DNA of 64,000 nucleotides from Leptospira dzoumogneensis. GTDB lineage: Bacteria > Spirochaetota > Leptospiria > Leptospirales > Leptospiraceae. Each line of letters starts with the position of its first letter. The first letter of the stretch is position 1. Below, piece after piece: positions 1 to 10,088 of the stretch. A program made the position numbers and the translations under genes. The DNA is taken from assembly GCF_004770895.1 (NCBI RefSeq), contig NZ_RQHS01000005.1, forward strand, positions 682,001-746,000. Direction: 5' to 3'. Below the pieces are notes generated by a model. It was not told where the DNA came from. It was given only the letters and a program-made list of their open reading frames with translations, and ran no database searches.

Positions 1-1024
1 GGTCGCTCTCGCAGAAAGTCTTGTAAGTCGAAAAGATTCCTTAGGTATCTCTAACGTTTTTCTACATTCTCTTATCCGAAATAAGGATAATCCGGATCTA
101 AAACAGGCTCCTTGCGAAGTGATCTGGCATAATATTCCTTCTCTTTCCGGAAATATTCTTTTATTACCTTTTAGATACGTATTCCAACTTGTCCGGTCTT
201 GGATCAAGTTCAGACAATTGGGTGTGGATGCAGTTGTCGGTATGGGTGGATATTCCAGCGTTCCTGCTCTTCTATACGCTGTGATCTTTGGCAAAAAACT
301 CTATCTATGCGAACAGAACTGTATTCCCGGAAAAGTAAATCGTATCTTCTTTAGATTTGCGGACAAGGTCGCTTTTAGTTTTCCTCCTAAGGATACAAAA
401 GTTTCCTGCAGTTGGGAAATATTAGGAAATCCTTTAAGATCCAAAACCGTCCCTAAACTTGCTTTGAAGTTCAGCGAAAAATGGGACCCTAAGAAGAAAA
501 AACAATTTAACGTTTTAGTAATGGGTGGCTCTCAAGGAGCAAGACAGATCAATAATATGGTAGTCAACCTGATGAAACATGAAGTGATCCAGGAAAGATT
601 CCGTTTTAGGATGCTGACCGGAACCGCTCTTTATGACGAGGTTTCCAAAAAGACGAAGGACGCGGATCTGATCTCTTATTCGGATAATATGGCGGAACAT
701 TATGATTGGGCCAATCTAGTGATCGCTCGTTCCGGCTCCGGAGTTCTTTCGGAATGTGCGGCTTATGCACTTCCTATGATACTGATCCCTTATCCATTTG
801 CAAAAGACGATCACCAAACTGCGAATGCAAAGTATATGGAAGCAAATGGTGCGGCTGCATTGCTTGAGCAGAGAGATGAGGATGAAAGTAAATTATTTCG
901 CATCTTGGATGAGTTTGCGGAGAAACCTGAACTTTTAAACGAAATGTCTATTAGATCATTAGAATGTTCTCATGTAGAAGCCTCTACTGAAACTGCCGGT
1001 TTCTTTTTCGAAAATACCAAATAA
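1..1024 (+). CDS. murG: MurG, lipid II synthase GlcNAc transferase (5' end outside window)
   Basis: UDP-GlcNAc:undecaprenyl-pyrophosphoryl-MurNAc-pentapeptide GlcNAc transferase, which makes lipid II on the inner face of the cytoplasmic membrane. The frame is open from base 2 with no stop, so the GTG at 119 is internal. The first visible residues, VALAESL, are what follows the N-terminal glycine-rich GGTGGH loop in this family, so only about 15-20 residues are missing. Visible motifs are the second-domain glycine loop [10 protein letters not shown] and the UDP-GlcNAc-binding stretch [10 protein letters not shown] followed by [16 protein letters not shown]. The stop TAA shares one base with the murC ATG (TAATG), so the two genes are translationally coupled in a cell-wall operon. 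The identification is secure. Confidence 0.95.
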   Translation, partial: VALAESLVSRKDSLGISNVFLHSLIRNKDNPDLKQAPCEVIWHNIPSLSGNILLLPFRYVFQLVRSWIKFRQLGVDAVVGMGGYSSVPALLYAVIFGKKLYLCEQNCIPGKVNRIFFRFADKVAFSFPPKDTKVSCSWEILGNPLRSKTVPKLALKFSEKWDPKKKKQFNVLVMGGSQGARQINNMVVNLMKHEVIQERFRFRMLTGTALYDEVSKKTKDADLISYSDNMAEHYDWANLVIARSGSGVLSECAAYALPMILIPYPFAKDDHQTANAKYMEANGAAALLEQRDEDESKLFRILDEFAEKPELLNEMSIRSLECSHVEASTETAGFFFENTK

Positions 1025-2421
1025 TGGAAAGTAGGTCTATCCAACAAAGACTGGGATTTTCCAAACCTTTTTTCCTTGGGATCGGAGGTTCCGGTATGTC
1101 CAGCCTTGCCCATATATTGGCGGACGCCGGTTTCGAAGTTTCAGGTTATGACGGCAAAAAAAGCCAGGTCACTGAAAACTTAGAGAAGAAGGGAGTAAAA
1201 ATATTCTCCAAACTTTCCGAACTTGGAGAGAATAGTGAATACGACGCTGCTATTTATTCTTCTGCGATCCGTTTGGATTCTCATCCGATCGCCATATTCT
1301 TTAAGCAAAAAGGAATTCGGTTTTTTCATAGATCGGAAGTATTGCATTTTTGTTTCGAGCACCTGACTTGTATCGCAGTTGGAGGTTCTCACGGAAAAAC
1401 TACAACCACTGCGATGACCGCACATATACTCGATGATCTGGGATATTCTCCTTCCGTTATGGTAGGGGGTGATGTTTCCTTTTTAAATGGAGTCGGTGGA
1501 AGGTTCTCTTCGGGTAAGATTGGAGTTTTTGAGTCTGACGAATCCGACGGTACATTCTTAAATCATAAAGCACAAGTGCGTATCCTCACGAATATAGATG
1601 AGGATCATCTGGACTTCTATCATACTAGAGAAAAATTATTGGAGGCATTCTCCCAATTTATTTCCTCCGGGACCCATACTGTGGTTTTGGATCTGGATGA
1701 TCCCGGAATCGCGGATTGTCTAGAACTAATACAAGATAAATCTAAAATTTTCGGATTTACTTCTTCTTCAAATCCGACCAGTAAAGCGATCGGCTTAAAG
1801 AATTTAGTACATTATAAAATAGAAAATAAGAAACTGATATTCTTTATGGGTGGAAAAGAATTCGAAATCAGTTCCAGATTTCCAGGAAAACATTATCTTA
1901 CGAATTCACTCGCAGGAGTTCTCGCCGCCTATTCATTAGGAGCAGATCCTAAAGAGGCCGCTAAATCCGTTTCCGGATATGCAGGAGTCAAACGAAGATT
2001 AGAGTATATCGGAAATAAAAATGGAGTGGATATATATGATGACTACGGCCATCATCCAACCGAAGTCCAAGCAGTTCTTTCTTCTATCAGAGAGTTATCG
2101 GGAGGAAGGGGAAAGCCGGTGATCTTATTTCAACCTCATAGATATACTCGGACCCAAAATTTATACCAGGACTTCGCCAGAAGTTTGGACCAAGTAGAGA
2201 CAGTTCTACTTCTTCCGATATACTCTGCTGGAGAAGACCCAATCCCTGGTGTCTCTTCCGAACTCATCGCCGACAAAATGAGGATAAGGCCCAAAATCCT
2301 TTCAGGAAATTTGGGAGCAGATCTTTCCATGTTAAAAGAAGTGCTTAAATCCGGAGATGTATTCGTAAGTTTAGGTGCGGGAAATGTTCGAGAATGGGGA
2401 CTTGAATTCTTGAAGTCCTAA
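1024..2421 (+). CDS. murC: MurC, UDP-N-acetylmuramate--L-alanine ligase
   Basis: ATP-dependent cytoplasmic ligase that adds L-Ala to UDP-MurNAc, the first peptide step of peptidoglycan synthesis. At 465 residues it is normal for the family. Domains in order: N-terminal Rossmann-like UDP-binding domain with GIGGSGMSSLAH (about 19-30); central Mur ligase ATPase domain with P-loop GSHGKTTT (121-128) and the FESDESDGTF segment; C-terminal domain with DDYGHHPTEV and QPHRYTRT. It overlaps murG by one base. About 130 bases follow before the next gene, so the cell-wall transcript probably ends here, although no clear terminator is visible. Confidence 0.97.
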   Translation: MESRSIQQRLGFSKPFFLGIGGSGMSSLAHILADAGFEVSGYDGKKSQVTENLEKKGVKIFSKLSELGENSEYDAAIYSSAIRLDSHPIAIFFKQKGIRFFHRSEVLHFCFEHLTCIAVGGSHGKTTTTAMTAHILDDLGYSPSVMVGGDVSFLNGVGGRFSSGKIGVFESDESDGTFLNHKAQVRILTNIDEDHLDFYHTREKLLEAFSQFISSGTHTVVLDLDDPGIADCLELIQDKSKIFGFTSSSNPTSKAIGLKNLVHYKIENKKLIFFMGGKEFEISSRFPGKHYLTNSLAGVLAAYSLGADPKEAAKSVSGYAGVKRRLEYIGNKNGVDIYDDYGHHPTEVQAVLSSIRELSGGRGKPVILFQPHRYTRTQNLYQDFARSLDQVETVLLLPIYSAGEDPIPGVSSELIADKMRIRPKILSGNLGADLSMLKEVLKSGDVFVSLGAGNVREWGLEFLKS

Positions 2422-2550
2422 ATTTTATTTTAGAATTTCTAATAGTTTATTCCTTACTTAAAGAACAGCGCTAGGTCTTTATTCTAAATCGGATCATCTT
2501 AAAAAGTATTGGACGAATCATGAAAATCGCTCATTCTGACAAGCAGTAGA

Positions 2551-3513
2551 ATGAAGTTAGTAATTAATATCCCTTGCTATAACGAGGAAAAAACTCTTTC
2601 TACGGTGCTTGCCGAGATCCCCAAAAAGATCCCCGGTATTAAAACGATAGAAGTTCAGATCGTCGACGACGGTTCTACAGATCGCACCACAGAGATTGCC
2701 GCATCATACGGTTGTAAAATTATTTCCCACAGAAAGAATTTAGGGCTCGGAAGAGCATTCAAGTCCGGAGTGGAAGCTGCCTTGGAAAGTGGTGCAGACA
2801 TTTTTGTAAACACTGACGCGGACAATCAGTATCCTTCTTCTTATATTCCCGATCTAATCGCTCCAGTCGCGAGTGGCTCTGCGGACATTATTATCGGAAA
2901 TCGAGTGCCATGGACTGTGGAACATTTTTCTCCTTTAAAAAAGATTCTACAATGGTTCGGAAATCTAATCGTTCGAAATTTGATTGGCACTGATATTCCG
3001 GACACCGTATCCGGGTTTAGAGCCTATTCTAGAGAAAGTCTTTTAAGATTGAATGTAACCACTAAGTTCTCTTACGTTTTAGATACGATTGTGCAAGCAG
3101 TTAAAATGGATCTGACTGTTTCTTCTATCCCGATACCTACAAATCCACCAACTAGAAAATCCAGATTGTTTAAGAATATTTTCCAACATATGTGGAAGTC
3201 TGGAACTTCTTTGGTAAGGTTACTGATTATATATAGACCTTTTCAATTTTTTGGTGTCTTGGCAGTTACTTCTTTTATTCCTGCATTGGCCATCGCGATC
3301 CGGTTTTTGATCTTTTTTTACTTAGGGATCGGAAAAGGGCATGTGCAGTCTTTATTGTTTGCCGTGGTATTAGTGATTATTTCCGGATTGTTCCTAGTCT
3401 CTGCAATTATAGCTTTTTTGATTGGAATGAATCGCAAATTGAATGAAGAGATCTTGTATCACGAAAAGAAAAGGACCTTCGGTCTTTCTTCTAAAACTAA
3501 GGCTGCAAAATAA
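2551..3513 (+). CDS. GT2 family glycosyltransferase, DPM1/ArnC-like, with C-terminal membrane anchor
   Basis: Inverting GT-A glycosyltransferase of family 2, of the kind that moves a sugar from a nucleotide donor to a polyprenyl phosphate. Visible: the N-terminal strand INIPCYNEE, the nucleotide-binding VDDGSTDRT, the metal-binding NTDADNQYP (a DAD form of DXD) near residues 88-96, and the acceptor-region signature DIPDTVSGFRAYSR. Two hydrophobic segments near 225-300 predict a membrane anchor. The start is ATG, preceded by a nine-codon reading frame that ends one base upstream, and no good Shine-Dalgarno is seen. It opens the glycan locus. Substrate and linkage cannot be read from sequence. 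Confidence 0.85.
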   Translation: MKLVINIPCYNEEKTLSTVLAEIPKKIPGIKTIEVQIVDDGSTDRTTEIAASYGCKIISHRKNLGLGRAFKSGVEAALESGADIFVNTDADNQYPSSYIPDLIAPVASGSADIIIGNRVPWTVEHFSPLKKILQWFGNLIVRNLIGTDIPDTVSGFRAYSRESLLRLNVTTKFSYVLDTIVQAVKMDLTVSSIPIPTNPPTRKSRLFKNIFQHMWKSGTSLVRLLIIYRPFQFFGVLAVTSFIPALAIAIRFLIFFYLGIGKGHVQSLLFAVVLVIISGLFLVSAIIAFLIGMNRKLNEEILYHEKKRTFGLSSKTKAAK

Positions 3514-3599
3514 AGAAGGTAACGATCGATATTCCGAACGGACCTTTCGATCAAAAAGCCTAATGTATTCTTTGAATAATTTAAAACGTACTTTTGGGA

Positions 3600-4739
3600 A
3601 TGAATATGAAAAAGGAAAATGGGACTAAACCTAAGATCACCTTATTCGGCCCAATGCCTCCTTTTAGAGGAGGCATATCCCAATACACGTTTCAGCTTCA
3701 GAAAGTGTTAGGAAAAGAATCAGATCTAACTACGATTTCATTTCGTAGGCAATATCCTGGCTTCTTGTATCCAGGGAAATCAGATTTCGATCCTTTTTTC
3801 AACGGACAAGGAATGGGAAATGTATTCTATCTTATCGACGCCTTAAATCCTTTTTCTTTAGTTAAGGCTGTAAACTTTGTAGTGAAAAGTGGATGTGAGT
3901 TTGCGATATTGTCTTGGTGGACTTTATTTTGGGCTCCTGGGTTTGCTTTCATTTCTTCTCGTTTGCGAAAGAAAGGAATTAATACCATTTTCTTATGCCA
4001 TAACTTATTTGATCATGATTCGGGGTTTCTGAAGAAGTTCATTACGAAAATTTTAATTAGAAATGTGGACGGATATTTAGTTCATAGCTCTGAACAAAAA
4101 GCCATATTAAATTCGATATTTCCCGATAAGATTGTATTGCAAAATCCTCATCCTATATATCAACAATTCCCGGCTCCCAAAGGTCTTTTAAAGTCACGAG
4201 GTAGACTAGAACTTCTTTTTTTCGGATTCATTCGCCCTTACAAAGGGTTGGATCTTTTGTTAGAAGCTTTGGCTATGTTGAACGATCCTGAAATTTATTT
4301 AACAATAGTGGGAGAATCCTGGCGAGATCCTAATGAGTTGATCTGTTATTCAAGAGAGTTAGGACTTAAGAATGTGGAATTTCATTTGGAATATACTGAT
4401 GAAAGTTTAGTATCTGAATTTTTTCATCGCGCGGATCTAGTAGTTCTACCATATCGTTCAGCTACTGGGAGTGGAGTAGCGACTATTGCTTATCATTACG
4501 AAAAACCGATATTGGCGACTCGAGTCGGAGGATTTTTGGATACAATCATTGATGGAGAAACAGGCTTTTTAATTGAAGCAGGTCGTCACGATCTTATTGC
4601 GGAAAGGATCCGTTCCCTTTCCAGAAAATCCTTAGAAAAGATGAAGCCTTCGATCCGGAATTATAAAAGAAAATTTACTTGGGAAAGTATGGTTTCAAAA
4701 ATTTTAGAGTTTCATTCCATATTCTGTAAAAAAAGATAA
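3600..4739 (+). CDS. GT4 family glycosyltransferase
   Basis: Retaining GT-B glycosyltransferase, probably acting on a lipid-linked or surface glycan in the cytoplasm. The N-terminal acceptor domain begins with PPFRGGISQYT, the glycine-rich loop of GT4 enzymes. The C-terminal donor domain has FFGFIRPYKGLDLLLEAL and ends in the nucleotide-sugar region with RSATGSGVATIAYHYEKPIL. The second member of the usual EX7E pair appears as a serine- and glycine-rich variant, which is common in this family. The start is either ATG 3600 or the in-frame ATG 3606; the upstream TTG at 3594 is less likely. It lies between a GT2 gene and a methyltransferase gene on the same strand. Confidence 0.83.
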   Translation: MNMKKENGTKPKITLFGPMPPFRGGISQYTFQLQKVLGKESDLTTISFRRQYPGFLYPGKSDFDPFFNGQGMGNVFYLIDALNPFSLVKAVNFVVKSGCEFAILSWWTLFWAPGFAFISSRLRKKGINTIFLCHNLFDHDSGFLKKFITKILIRNVDGYLVHSSEQKAILNSIFPDKIVLQNPHPIYQQFPAPKGLLKSRGRLELLFFGFIRPYKGLDLLLEALAMLNDPEIYLTIVGESWRDPNELICYSRELGLKNVEFHLEYTDESLVSEFFHRADLVVLPYRSATGSGVATIAYHYEKPILATRVGGFLDTIIDGETGFLIEAGRHDLIAERIRSLSRKSLEKMKPSIRNYKRKFTWESMVSKILEFHSIFCKKR

Positions 4740-4748
4740 ACTGCTTTT

Positions 4749-4924
4749 ATTCTAATCGGTTTCTATAGCGAAAATGAAAAAATCAAAGCCGAAGCTGTTA
4801 TGGGATTGAGTAAATTGGCGAAAAGTTTAACCCGAAAATCTCTGCTAAAGATGATTCCAAATACAAAAAAGTTGTATTAAAATATGATGATCAAGCTAAA
4901 TACCTTAATCTTACCAGTCTTCGT
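4749..4924. pseudogene. possible decayed coding fragment on the plus strand
   Basis: The stretch between the GT4 and FkbM genes has coding character in two plus-strand frames that join near 4815. The first frame reads GFYSENEKIKAEAVMGLSKL. The second, offset by one frame, reads GEKFNPKISAKDDSKYKK and stays open into the ATG at 4925 with no stop. Neither piece has its own start with a ribosome binding site. The composition is charged and protein-like rather than random. The simplest reading is the 3' remnant of a lost gene with one frameshift. A chance open frame in AT-rich DNA cannot be excluded. I do not recognise the family. Confidence 0.3.
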
Positions 4925-5653
4925 ATGAACACATTTCAGAAAATAATTCGAAAACTTGAACCATTGGAGGGCCTAATTCCGAAACAGGCTCGCCTTCCAA
5001 TGCGTTATTACATTCAAAAATTTATAGGTGTATACGAAAAGGAATTGGATATTTTATCTCAAATAGTTCCTAAAGCGGGTATAGCGATTGATGTCGGTGG
5101 AAATAAAGGAATTTATGCTTATGCTCTATCGAAAATAGCGAATGAAGTGGTTTGCTTCGAGCCTCTTAAAGAATGTGCTGAATATATTTTAGAATACGGT
5201 TCTAGTAAGATCATTGTTAAACAATTAGCTCTATCGGATGAAGTCGGAGAATTCACCTTATACGTCCCTATTATAGAAAGACGAGTGATATCAACGAGAG
5301 CCTCATTGATTAAGCCAGACGGGGATAGTGAAGCTAGGAAAATTCAAATTTCTAAATTGGATTCTTTTCATTTTCCCAAAGTTGATTTTATTAAGATTGA
5401 TACAGAAGGGAGTGAAGCCTCTGTTTTGAGAGGGGCAGCTGGAATTTTAAAAAAATTTAAACCTTCTTTGCTCGTAGAAATAGATATCAATCGACATTCC
5501 GAAAAATCATTTTTAGAAGTTTTTTCTTACATAAAAGAATTCGGCTATTTAGCTTACATTCTAAACTCAGGAAGGCTGATAGAAAGTGTTGATCATTTAA
5601 AAGATGGACAGAGCAAATACAATTTTATTTTTTTACCCGACAACGCTATATGA
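4925..5653 (+). CDS. FkbM family SAM-dependent methyltransferase
   Basis: Predicted O-methyltransferase of the FkbM family (242 residues), likely modifying a sugar or other polar group of the product of this locus. The SAM-binding motif I appears as IAIDVGGNKGIYAYAL around residues 52-68. The FkbM signature DFIKIDTEGSEASVLRGA lies near 158-175. A GFxxx-type strand, SYIKEFGYLAYIL, is near the C-terminus. The reading frame is also open upstream of the ATG, in the possible remnant described separately, but the FkbM fold begins after this start. The target cannot be told from sequence. Confidence 0.82.
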   Translation: MNTFQKIIRKLEPLEGLIPKQARLPMRYYIQKFIGVYEKELDILSQIVPKAGIAIDVGGNKGIYAYALSKIANEVVCFEPLKECAEYILEYGSSKIIVKQLALSDEVGEFTLYVPIIERRVISTRASLIKPDGDSEARKIQISKLDSFHFPKVDFIKIDTEGSEASVLRGAAGILKKFKPSLLVEIDINRHSEKSFLEVFSYIKEFGYLAYILNSGRLIESVDHLKDGQSKYNFIFLPDNAI

Positions 5654-5699
5654 AGATCTTCCTGGGTTTATATCGCATCTAATTGAATAAGGAATTGGC

Positions 5700-7343
5700 A
5701 TGAAAATATTAATTTTACTTAAGAATTATTTTTTAAAATATGATAACTTATTTTTTACTCTGCTAATTCTTATCCTGGTCTCCCATGCACATTCGAATCG
5801 TTTTATTCAGGATGATGCATATATTTCTTATCGATATGCAGAGAACTTTGCTAATGGGATCGGACTAGTATTTAATCAAGGGGAACATGTTGAGGGATAT
5901 ACTAATTTCCTCTGGACTGTGATTATTTCGTTAGGAATTCTCTTTGGCGCGACCCCCGAAAGTTTTTCTATTTTTGTAGGATTATTTTTTTTATTAATCA
6001 CATTATATATCTATAAATATATTTCGAAATTCTCTATCGGAGATAGGTTGATAGAATTATGTTTTCTTGGAGCTCTCGGGTTCACATATTCTTTTTCAGC
6101 TTATGCTACTGGAGGATTAGAAACTTCATTATTAACCTTGCTAGTTTCAATTTCAATATTATTAGCGGCTAAGATTTTAAAGGATCCGAATAACTCCTTA
6201 AAATGGTTCCCAATGCTTGGGCTTATCTTCGCGTCAATGATCTTGACGCGCCCGGATTCTGCATTGATCTGTTCGGTTGTTTCGTTATTCTTAATTTTTT
6301 ATACAGGTTTGAATCATGAACGGAGACATGTTTTATTTTCGGTTTACGGGTTTTTACTATTGACCCTTGCTTTTTTTGTAATTATAGGTCCTTGGTTAAT
6401 TTGGAAAATTAATTTTTATGGAACTATATTCCCGAATACGGCTAAAGCGAAGATTGTAGGAATAAATCCTTATGTTCTCTTTATGGGGGGAGAATACCTT
6501 AATAATTTTATAAAAATTTATTGGTTAGGTCCATTGCTGGTTTATGGAACTATAATATATTTCGCAAAGTTAAGATCTTTTTCTCCTGCTGGTCATCTGG
6601 GGATTCTTATTTTTTTTATTCAGAGTTTCTATATAGTTCTGATCGGTGGCGACTTTATGGAGTTTCGTTTTTTTATTCCATTTATTCCTCCGCTGATTTT
6701 ATTTCTTTTTGAATCTGCATCCTTGGCTGAACATAAAAAAGTATTTTCATCGGTAATTGCTCTCTCTATTATCAGCGCTTCTTTTATTTTTCGAAATGCC
6801 GATCGAAATGGTAGAATTGAAAGATTTCCGACTGGAATTGAAACTGTACATAGGCTAAAAACTAATCTTACTCGACCTGAAACTGATTGGATAACCGTAG
6901 GAAAGATGCTAAATCGATCTTTTCCGGATAGAAACATTAAGATTGCAAGTATGCCTGCTGGAGCGATTCCTTATTTTTCTAAATTATATTCGATTGATAT
7001 GTTGGGCCTTAATGATTCTAATGTTGATAATAGAGAATACTTTGGGGTCAATCCTTGGGGGAAGCCAGGACATCGTTTTTTTGCAAAATTTGGATATTTA
7101 AGAAAACAGGGTATCAATTTAGTCATTGGAAATGGTGCTATAAGATTTACTTCTCTTCCTATTGAATCTGACTTAAGATTCTTTCTCCCTTTTATATCCG
7201 ATGAGGAAATCACTAGTGTGGATCGAAGCAGAATCGTCAAAATTCCTATCGATGGAGATAGAAGTTTAATTGCACTTTATTTAAATGATTCACCTTTAAT
7301 AGATGCATATATTAAAGAAGGAAAATGGATCTTGAATCGATAG
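5700..7343 (+). CDS. polytopic GT-C type glycosyltransferase, AftB-like
   Basis: Integral membrane protein of 547 residues with about ten hydrophobic segments and a soluble C-terminal part from about residue 370. The N-terminal loop FIQDDAYISYRYAENF followed by GIGLVFNQGE and VEGYTNFLW is characteristic of the AftB-like arabinofuranosyltransferase group of GT-C enzymes. The DD pair lies in the first extracytoplasmic loop, where GT-C enzymes carry their catalytic acid. The likely role is sugar transfer from a polyprenyl-phosphate donor on the outer face of the membrane. The gene is markedly AT-rich compared with the flanking mur and pur genes. The actual sugar is unknown; arabinose should not be assumed. 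Confidence 0.75.
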   Translation: MKILILLKNYFLKYDNLFFTLLILILVSHAHSNRFIQDDAYISYRYAENFANGIGLVFNQGEHVEGYTNFLWTVIISLGILFGATPESFSIFVGLFFLLITLYIYKYISKFSIGDRLIELCFLGALGFTYSFSAYATGGLETSLLTLLVSISILLAAKILKDPNNSLKWFPMLGLIFASMILTRPDSALICSVVSLFLIFYTGLNHERRHVLFSVYGFLLLTLAFFVIIGPWLIWKINFYGTIFPNTAKAKIVGINPYVLFMGGEYLNNFIKIYWLGPLLVYGTIIYFAKLRSFSPAGHLGILIFFIQSFYIVLIGGDFMEFRFFIPFIPPLILFLFESASLAEHKKVFSSVIALSIISASFIFRNADRNGRIERFPTGIETVHRLKTNLTRPETDWITVGKMLNRSFPDRNIKIASMPAGAIPYFSKLYSIDMLGLNDSNVDNREYFGVNPWGKPGHRFFAKFGYLRKQGINLVIGNGAIRFTSLPIESDLRFFLPFISDEEITSVDRSRIVKIPIDGDRSLIALYLNDSPLIDAYIKEGKWILNR

Positions 7344-7410
7344 TTGTCAAAAATTTACATAATTCAACTTTTACTACCTTCGCAGTTGTAGCAAGTAATG
7401 ATAGAATATA

Positions 7411-8349
7411 TTAATCGTTATCTAGATACTTCTTTTTTAGAGACCACGATATTAAGAAAACTATTCCGTCTCCAATTGTACAGATAAATCTAAATATGAT
7501 CGCGATCCCTAATGTGACTGACGAATCATATTGAGTCGAGAGCCCGTTTATAAGAGCGGCATCGCGAATACCTAAACCTGCTGGAGAGCCAGGAAGAATA
7601 TAGCCTAAAATCCAAGACGCAGTAAAAATACTTATTAAGAAAAATATATTTTGATTTATCTGGTCAAATATGAGCCAGGCTATCATGTAAAGGATGATTC
7701 CGCAATTTGTAAAGGAGGCTATATTAAGCAAGGTCACTTTGGGAATTGTTGAAAATTTAGGTATTTGTAACTCTTCTCCACCAGTCAGCTTGCGGAGCCA
7801 AGTAAATTTGTTATGATTGAGGATGGGGATCACAAACTTTGGAGCAATGATTGATAAAAATATAATACCTATCAGGAAAATGATATATGGTAAAAAATTT
7901 GAATATTCTATTTCTTTTAAATAGAGAAGCCCAAAAATACCAACTGATAAACCGCTAGCGGTTAAAACGACAGTTTCTGTAAATATTGTTTGAAGCGAAA
8001 TTGCAATAGGTATCGAATGCCCTTTCGCTAAAAATACTCTTCCGAAATGATGGCCGACATTTCCTGGAAGATATTTGCCAAATTGTGTGAGAGAAGAGAT
8101 GTGGACAATTTTAGTTTTGGAAAGTTTTACGTTATGATCCCGGAGAAGTATCGACCAGTTTAGTCCTCCTAATATTATATTTATTGAGTATAATATCAAA
8201 GAGATGCATGAACAAAGGATAAATTTCGAATCAAGCCGGATTTCTGGCATTTTTTCTAAATGGTTTTTTAGAAAGAAGATAAAATATAAAATTGCTGCTC
8301 CGGTTAATAATAATTTTGTCGCTAATAAAATTCTCTTTCTGTTAAACAT
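7411..8349 (-). CDS. YbhN/AglD-type lysylphosphatidylglycerol synthase TM-region family protein
   Basis: Membrane protein of 312 residues with about eight or nine predicted transmembrane helices. It belongs to the family covering AglD, YbhN and the membrane part of MprF. The diagnostic loop QFGKYLPGNVGHHFGR (near residues 88-104) contains the conserved K-Y-x-P-G. A second conserved stretch, LPGSPAGLGIRDAAL, lies near the C-terminus. Members act in polyprenyl-linked sugar or lipid handling; no catalytic domain is fused here. It is convergent with the GT-C gene and shares its AT-rich composition, so it probably belongs to the same glycan locus even though it is co-directional with purEK. Confidence 0.75.
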   Translation of the reverse strand: MFNRKRILLATKLLLTGAAILYFIFFLKNHLEKMPEIRLDSKFILCSCISLILYSINIILGGLNWSILLRDHNVKLSKTKIVHISSLTQFGKYLPGNVGHHFGRVFLAKGHSIPIAISLQTIFTETVVLTASGLSVGIFGLLYLKEIEYSNFLPYIIFLIGIIFLSIIAPKFVIPILNHNKFTWLRKLTGGEELQIPKFSTIPKVTLLNIASFTNCGIILYMIAWLIFDQINQNIFFLISIFTASWILGYILPGSPAGLGIRDAALINGLSTQYDSSVTLGIAIIFRFICTIGDGIVFLISWSLKKKYLDND

Positions 8350-8421
8350 AAATTTTTATTTTGGCCTATCTGGCTGAAATGAATTTGAAAAACTTTTTGA
8401 ATGACGTTGGAGTTCCAATCC

Positions 8422-9540
8422 TTAAAACGCCTTCTCCCCTCCGTTCCCCACATAATTCCAATGGCCCATCTTACGATCCTGTCTAGGATCCGACTTACCG
8501 TAAAGATGAAGAGTGTATCTTTCATCGGAAAGATACTTCGCCCAAAGAGCGGAATCAGGAAGATAATCCTGCCCTAAGATATTTTTCATGGAAGAAGGTT
8601 GAGAAGAAAGTTCGGAAGGAAATGGAAGTCCGGTAAGACATCTCAATTGAAGTTGGAACTGAGAAATATTGGCTCCATTTTGGGAAAAATGACCCGAGTT
8701 ATGAGGTCTTGGTGCGAATTCGTTCAGAACGATCTTATCACCTTTGATAAAAAATTCTAATCCGAATACACCAACGTAATCGATTCCCTCTGCGAGTATT
8801 TTGGCTGATCCTATCATTTGTTTTTTGATAGAGTCGGAAAAATTTCCGGGATGAATGGTCGTATCCAAAATATGATTTTTATGAATATTTTCAGAAGGAG
8901 AATAACAAAGTATATTTCCTTTTTGATCTCTTGCTAAGATCACCGAACCTTCTTTATCGAACTCATACCATTCTTCTAAGATCAGATCCAATGGTTCTTG
9001 TCCGAGTGAACCGACCCATGCCCTGAATTCTTCTTTGGTTTTGAATTTGGTTTGTCCTTTTCCGTCATAACCGAAGGAAGAAGTTTTTAATACAGCAGGG
9101 AATTTGGAAGTCTCCGCCGCTTTCGTTGCTTCTGCCTTATTTGTGATCGGATAAAAAGGTACAGTAGGAAGTCCTAATTTAGTAAATAATGTTTTTTCTC
9201 TGATCCTATGTTGTGCGATCCTAATACATTCCGGACTTGGGAAAACAGGAAGGGAATTTTTTTTAGAATATTCGGAGATAAAATTTAGTTCTGCTCCCGG
9301 TATATTCTCGAATTCGAATGTAAGCGCGTCTATGGACTTTAAAAATATTTGAAGTGAATTTTCGTCTTCGTACGGGGCGACCGTTTCGGCAGCTCCTACC
9401 AAGGAAGCAGGACTGTTTCTTTCCGGAGAATAAACGGATACCTGATAACCCATTCGGATCGCTTCTTGGGCGAACATTCTTCCGAGCTGTCCTGATCCCA
9501 TCACTCCAAGCCTTGCAGGAGGAACTAGAATTTTTGTCAT
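8422..9540 (-). CDS. purK: PurK, N5-carboxyaminoimidazole ribonucleotide synthetase
   Basis: ATP-grasp enzyme of purine synthesis that carboxylates AIR to N5-CAIR using ATP and bicarbonate. At 372 residues it is typical. Visible: the N-terminal [11 protein letters not shown] (about 13-23), the ATP-grasp loop [11 protein letters not shown], and the substrate- and metal-binding segment [22 protein letters not shown] near the C-terminal third. Its ATG overlaps the purE stop by four bases (ATGA), so it is the second gene of a purE-purK operon. Confidence 0.95.
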   Translation of the reverse strand: MTKILVPPARLGVMGSGQLGRMFAQEAIRMGYQVSVYSPERNSPASLVGAAETVAPYEDENSLQIFLKSIDALTFEFENIPGAELNFISEYSKKNSLPVFPSPECIRIAQHRIREKTLFTKLGLPTVPFYPITNKAEATKAAETSKFPAVLKTSSFGYDGKGQTKFKTKEEFRAWVGSLGQEPLDLILEEWYEFDKEGSVILARDQKGNILCYSPSENIHKNHILDTTIHPGNFSDSIKKQMIGSAKILAEGIDYVGVFGLEFFIKGDKIVLNEFAPRPHNSGHFSQNGANISQFQLQLRCLTGLPFPSELSSQPSSMKNILGQDYLPDSALWAKYLSDERYTLHLYGKSDPRQDRKMGHWNYVGNGGEKAF

Positions 9541-10025
9541 ATTAGATCTTTGTTCTTGGACAACGCTTCTTCTCTGATATCGTTTCTGTATTGTTCCAAT
9601 TTTTGTGATAATGTTTCGTCTTGCAGGGACAATATTCTTGCGGCGAGTAGTCCTGCGTTTTTTGCTCCTGCTGTTCCGATTGCAAGTGTTCCCACAGGAA
9701 CTCCTCCCGGCATCTGCACTATGGATAATAAACTGTCCATTCCGGATAGGGCCTTACTTTGTACTGGCACTCCGAGCACCGGTAAGGTAGTGAGAGAAGC
9801 CACCATTCCAGGAAGATGAGCTGCTCCACCTGCGCCTGCGATGATGATCTCAAAACCTTTGGATCTTGCAGATTTAGAAAATTCGAATAATAACTCTGGA
9901 GAACGATGTGCGGATACGATTTCCGTATGAGATTCTATCCCGAATTGTTTCAAGATGGAGACTGCTTCTTTCATGGTCTCCCAATCGGAACTGCTTCCCA
10001 TTATAATAGCTACTTTCGTTTTCAC
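9537..10025 (-). CDS. purE: PurE, N5-CAIR mutase (class I)
   Basis: Catalyses N5-CAIR to CAIR conversion, acting with PurK. At 162 residues it is a standalone class I PurE. Motifs: [11 protein letters not shown] at the N-terminus, the active-site VSAHRSPE, and the [15 protein letters not shown] loop. The start is GTG, supported by an AAGGA Shine-Dalgarno at suitable distance upstream on the minus strand. About 60 bases separate it from murF, which is upstream on the same strand, so the genes may share a transcript. Confidence 0.96.
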   Translation of the reverse strand: MKTKVAIIMGSSSDWETMKEAVSILKQFGIESHTEIVSAHRSPELLFEFSKSARSKGFEIIIAGAGGAAHLPGMVASLTTLPVLGVPVQSKALSGMDSLLSIVQMPGGVPVGTLAIGTAGAKNAGLLAARILSLQDETLSQKLEQYRNDIREEALSKNKDLI

Positions 10026-10088
10026 ACTAGCAAATTCCTTTAAGATCGATCCAACGGCAAGCCCGAAAACATTTTAAGGACCGTCGGT

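Noticed and set aside
2459..2481. hairpin downstream of murC
   Set aside because: The stem has mismatches (AAAGA/TCTTT with a broken core) and only a short T-rich tail.
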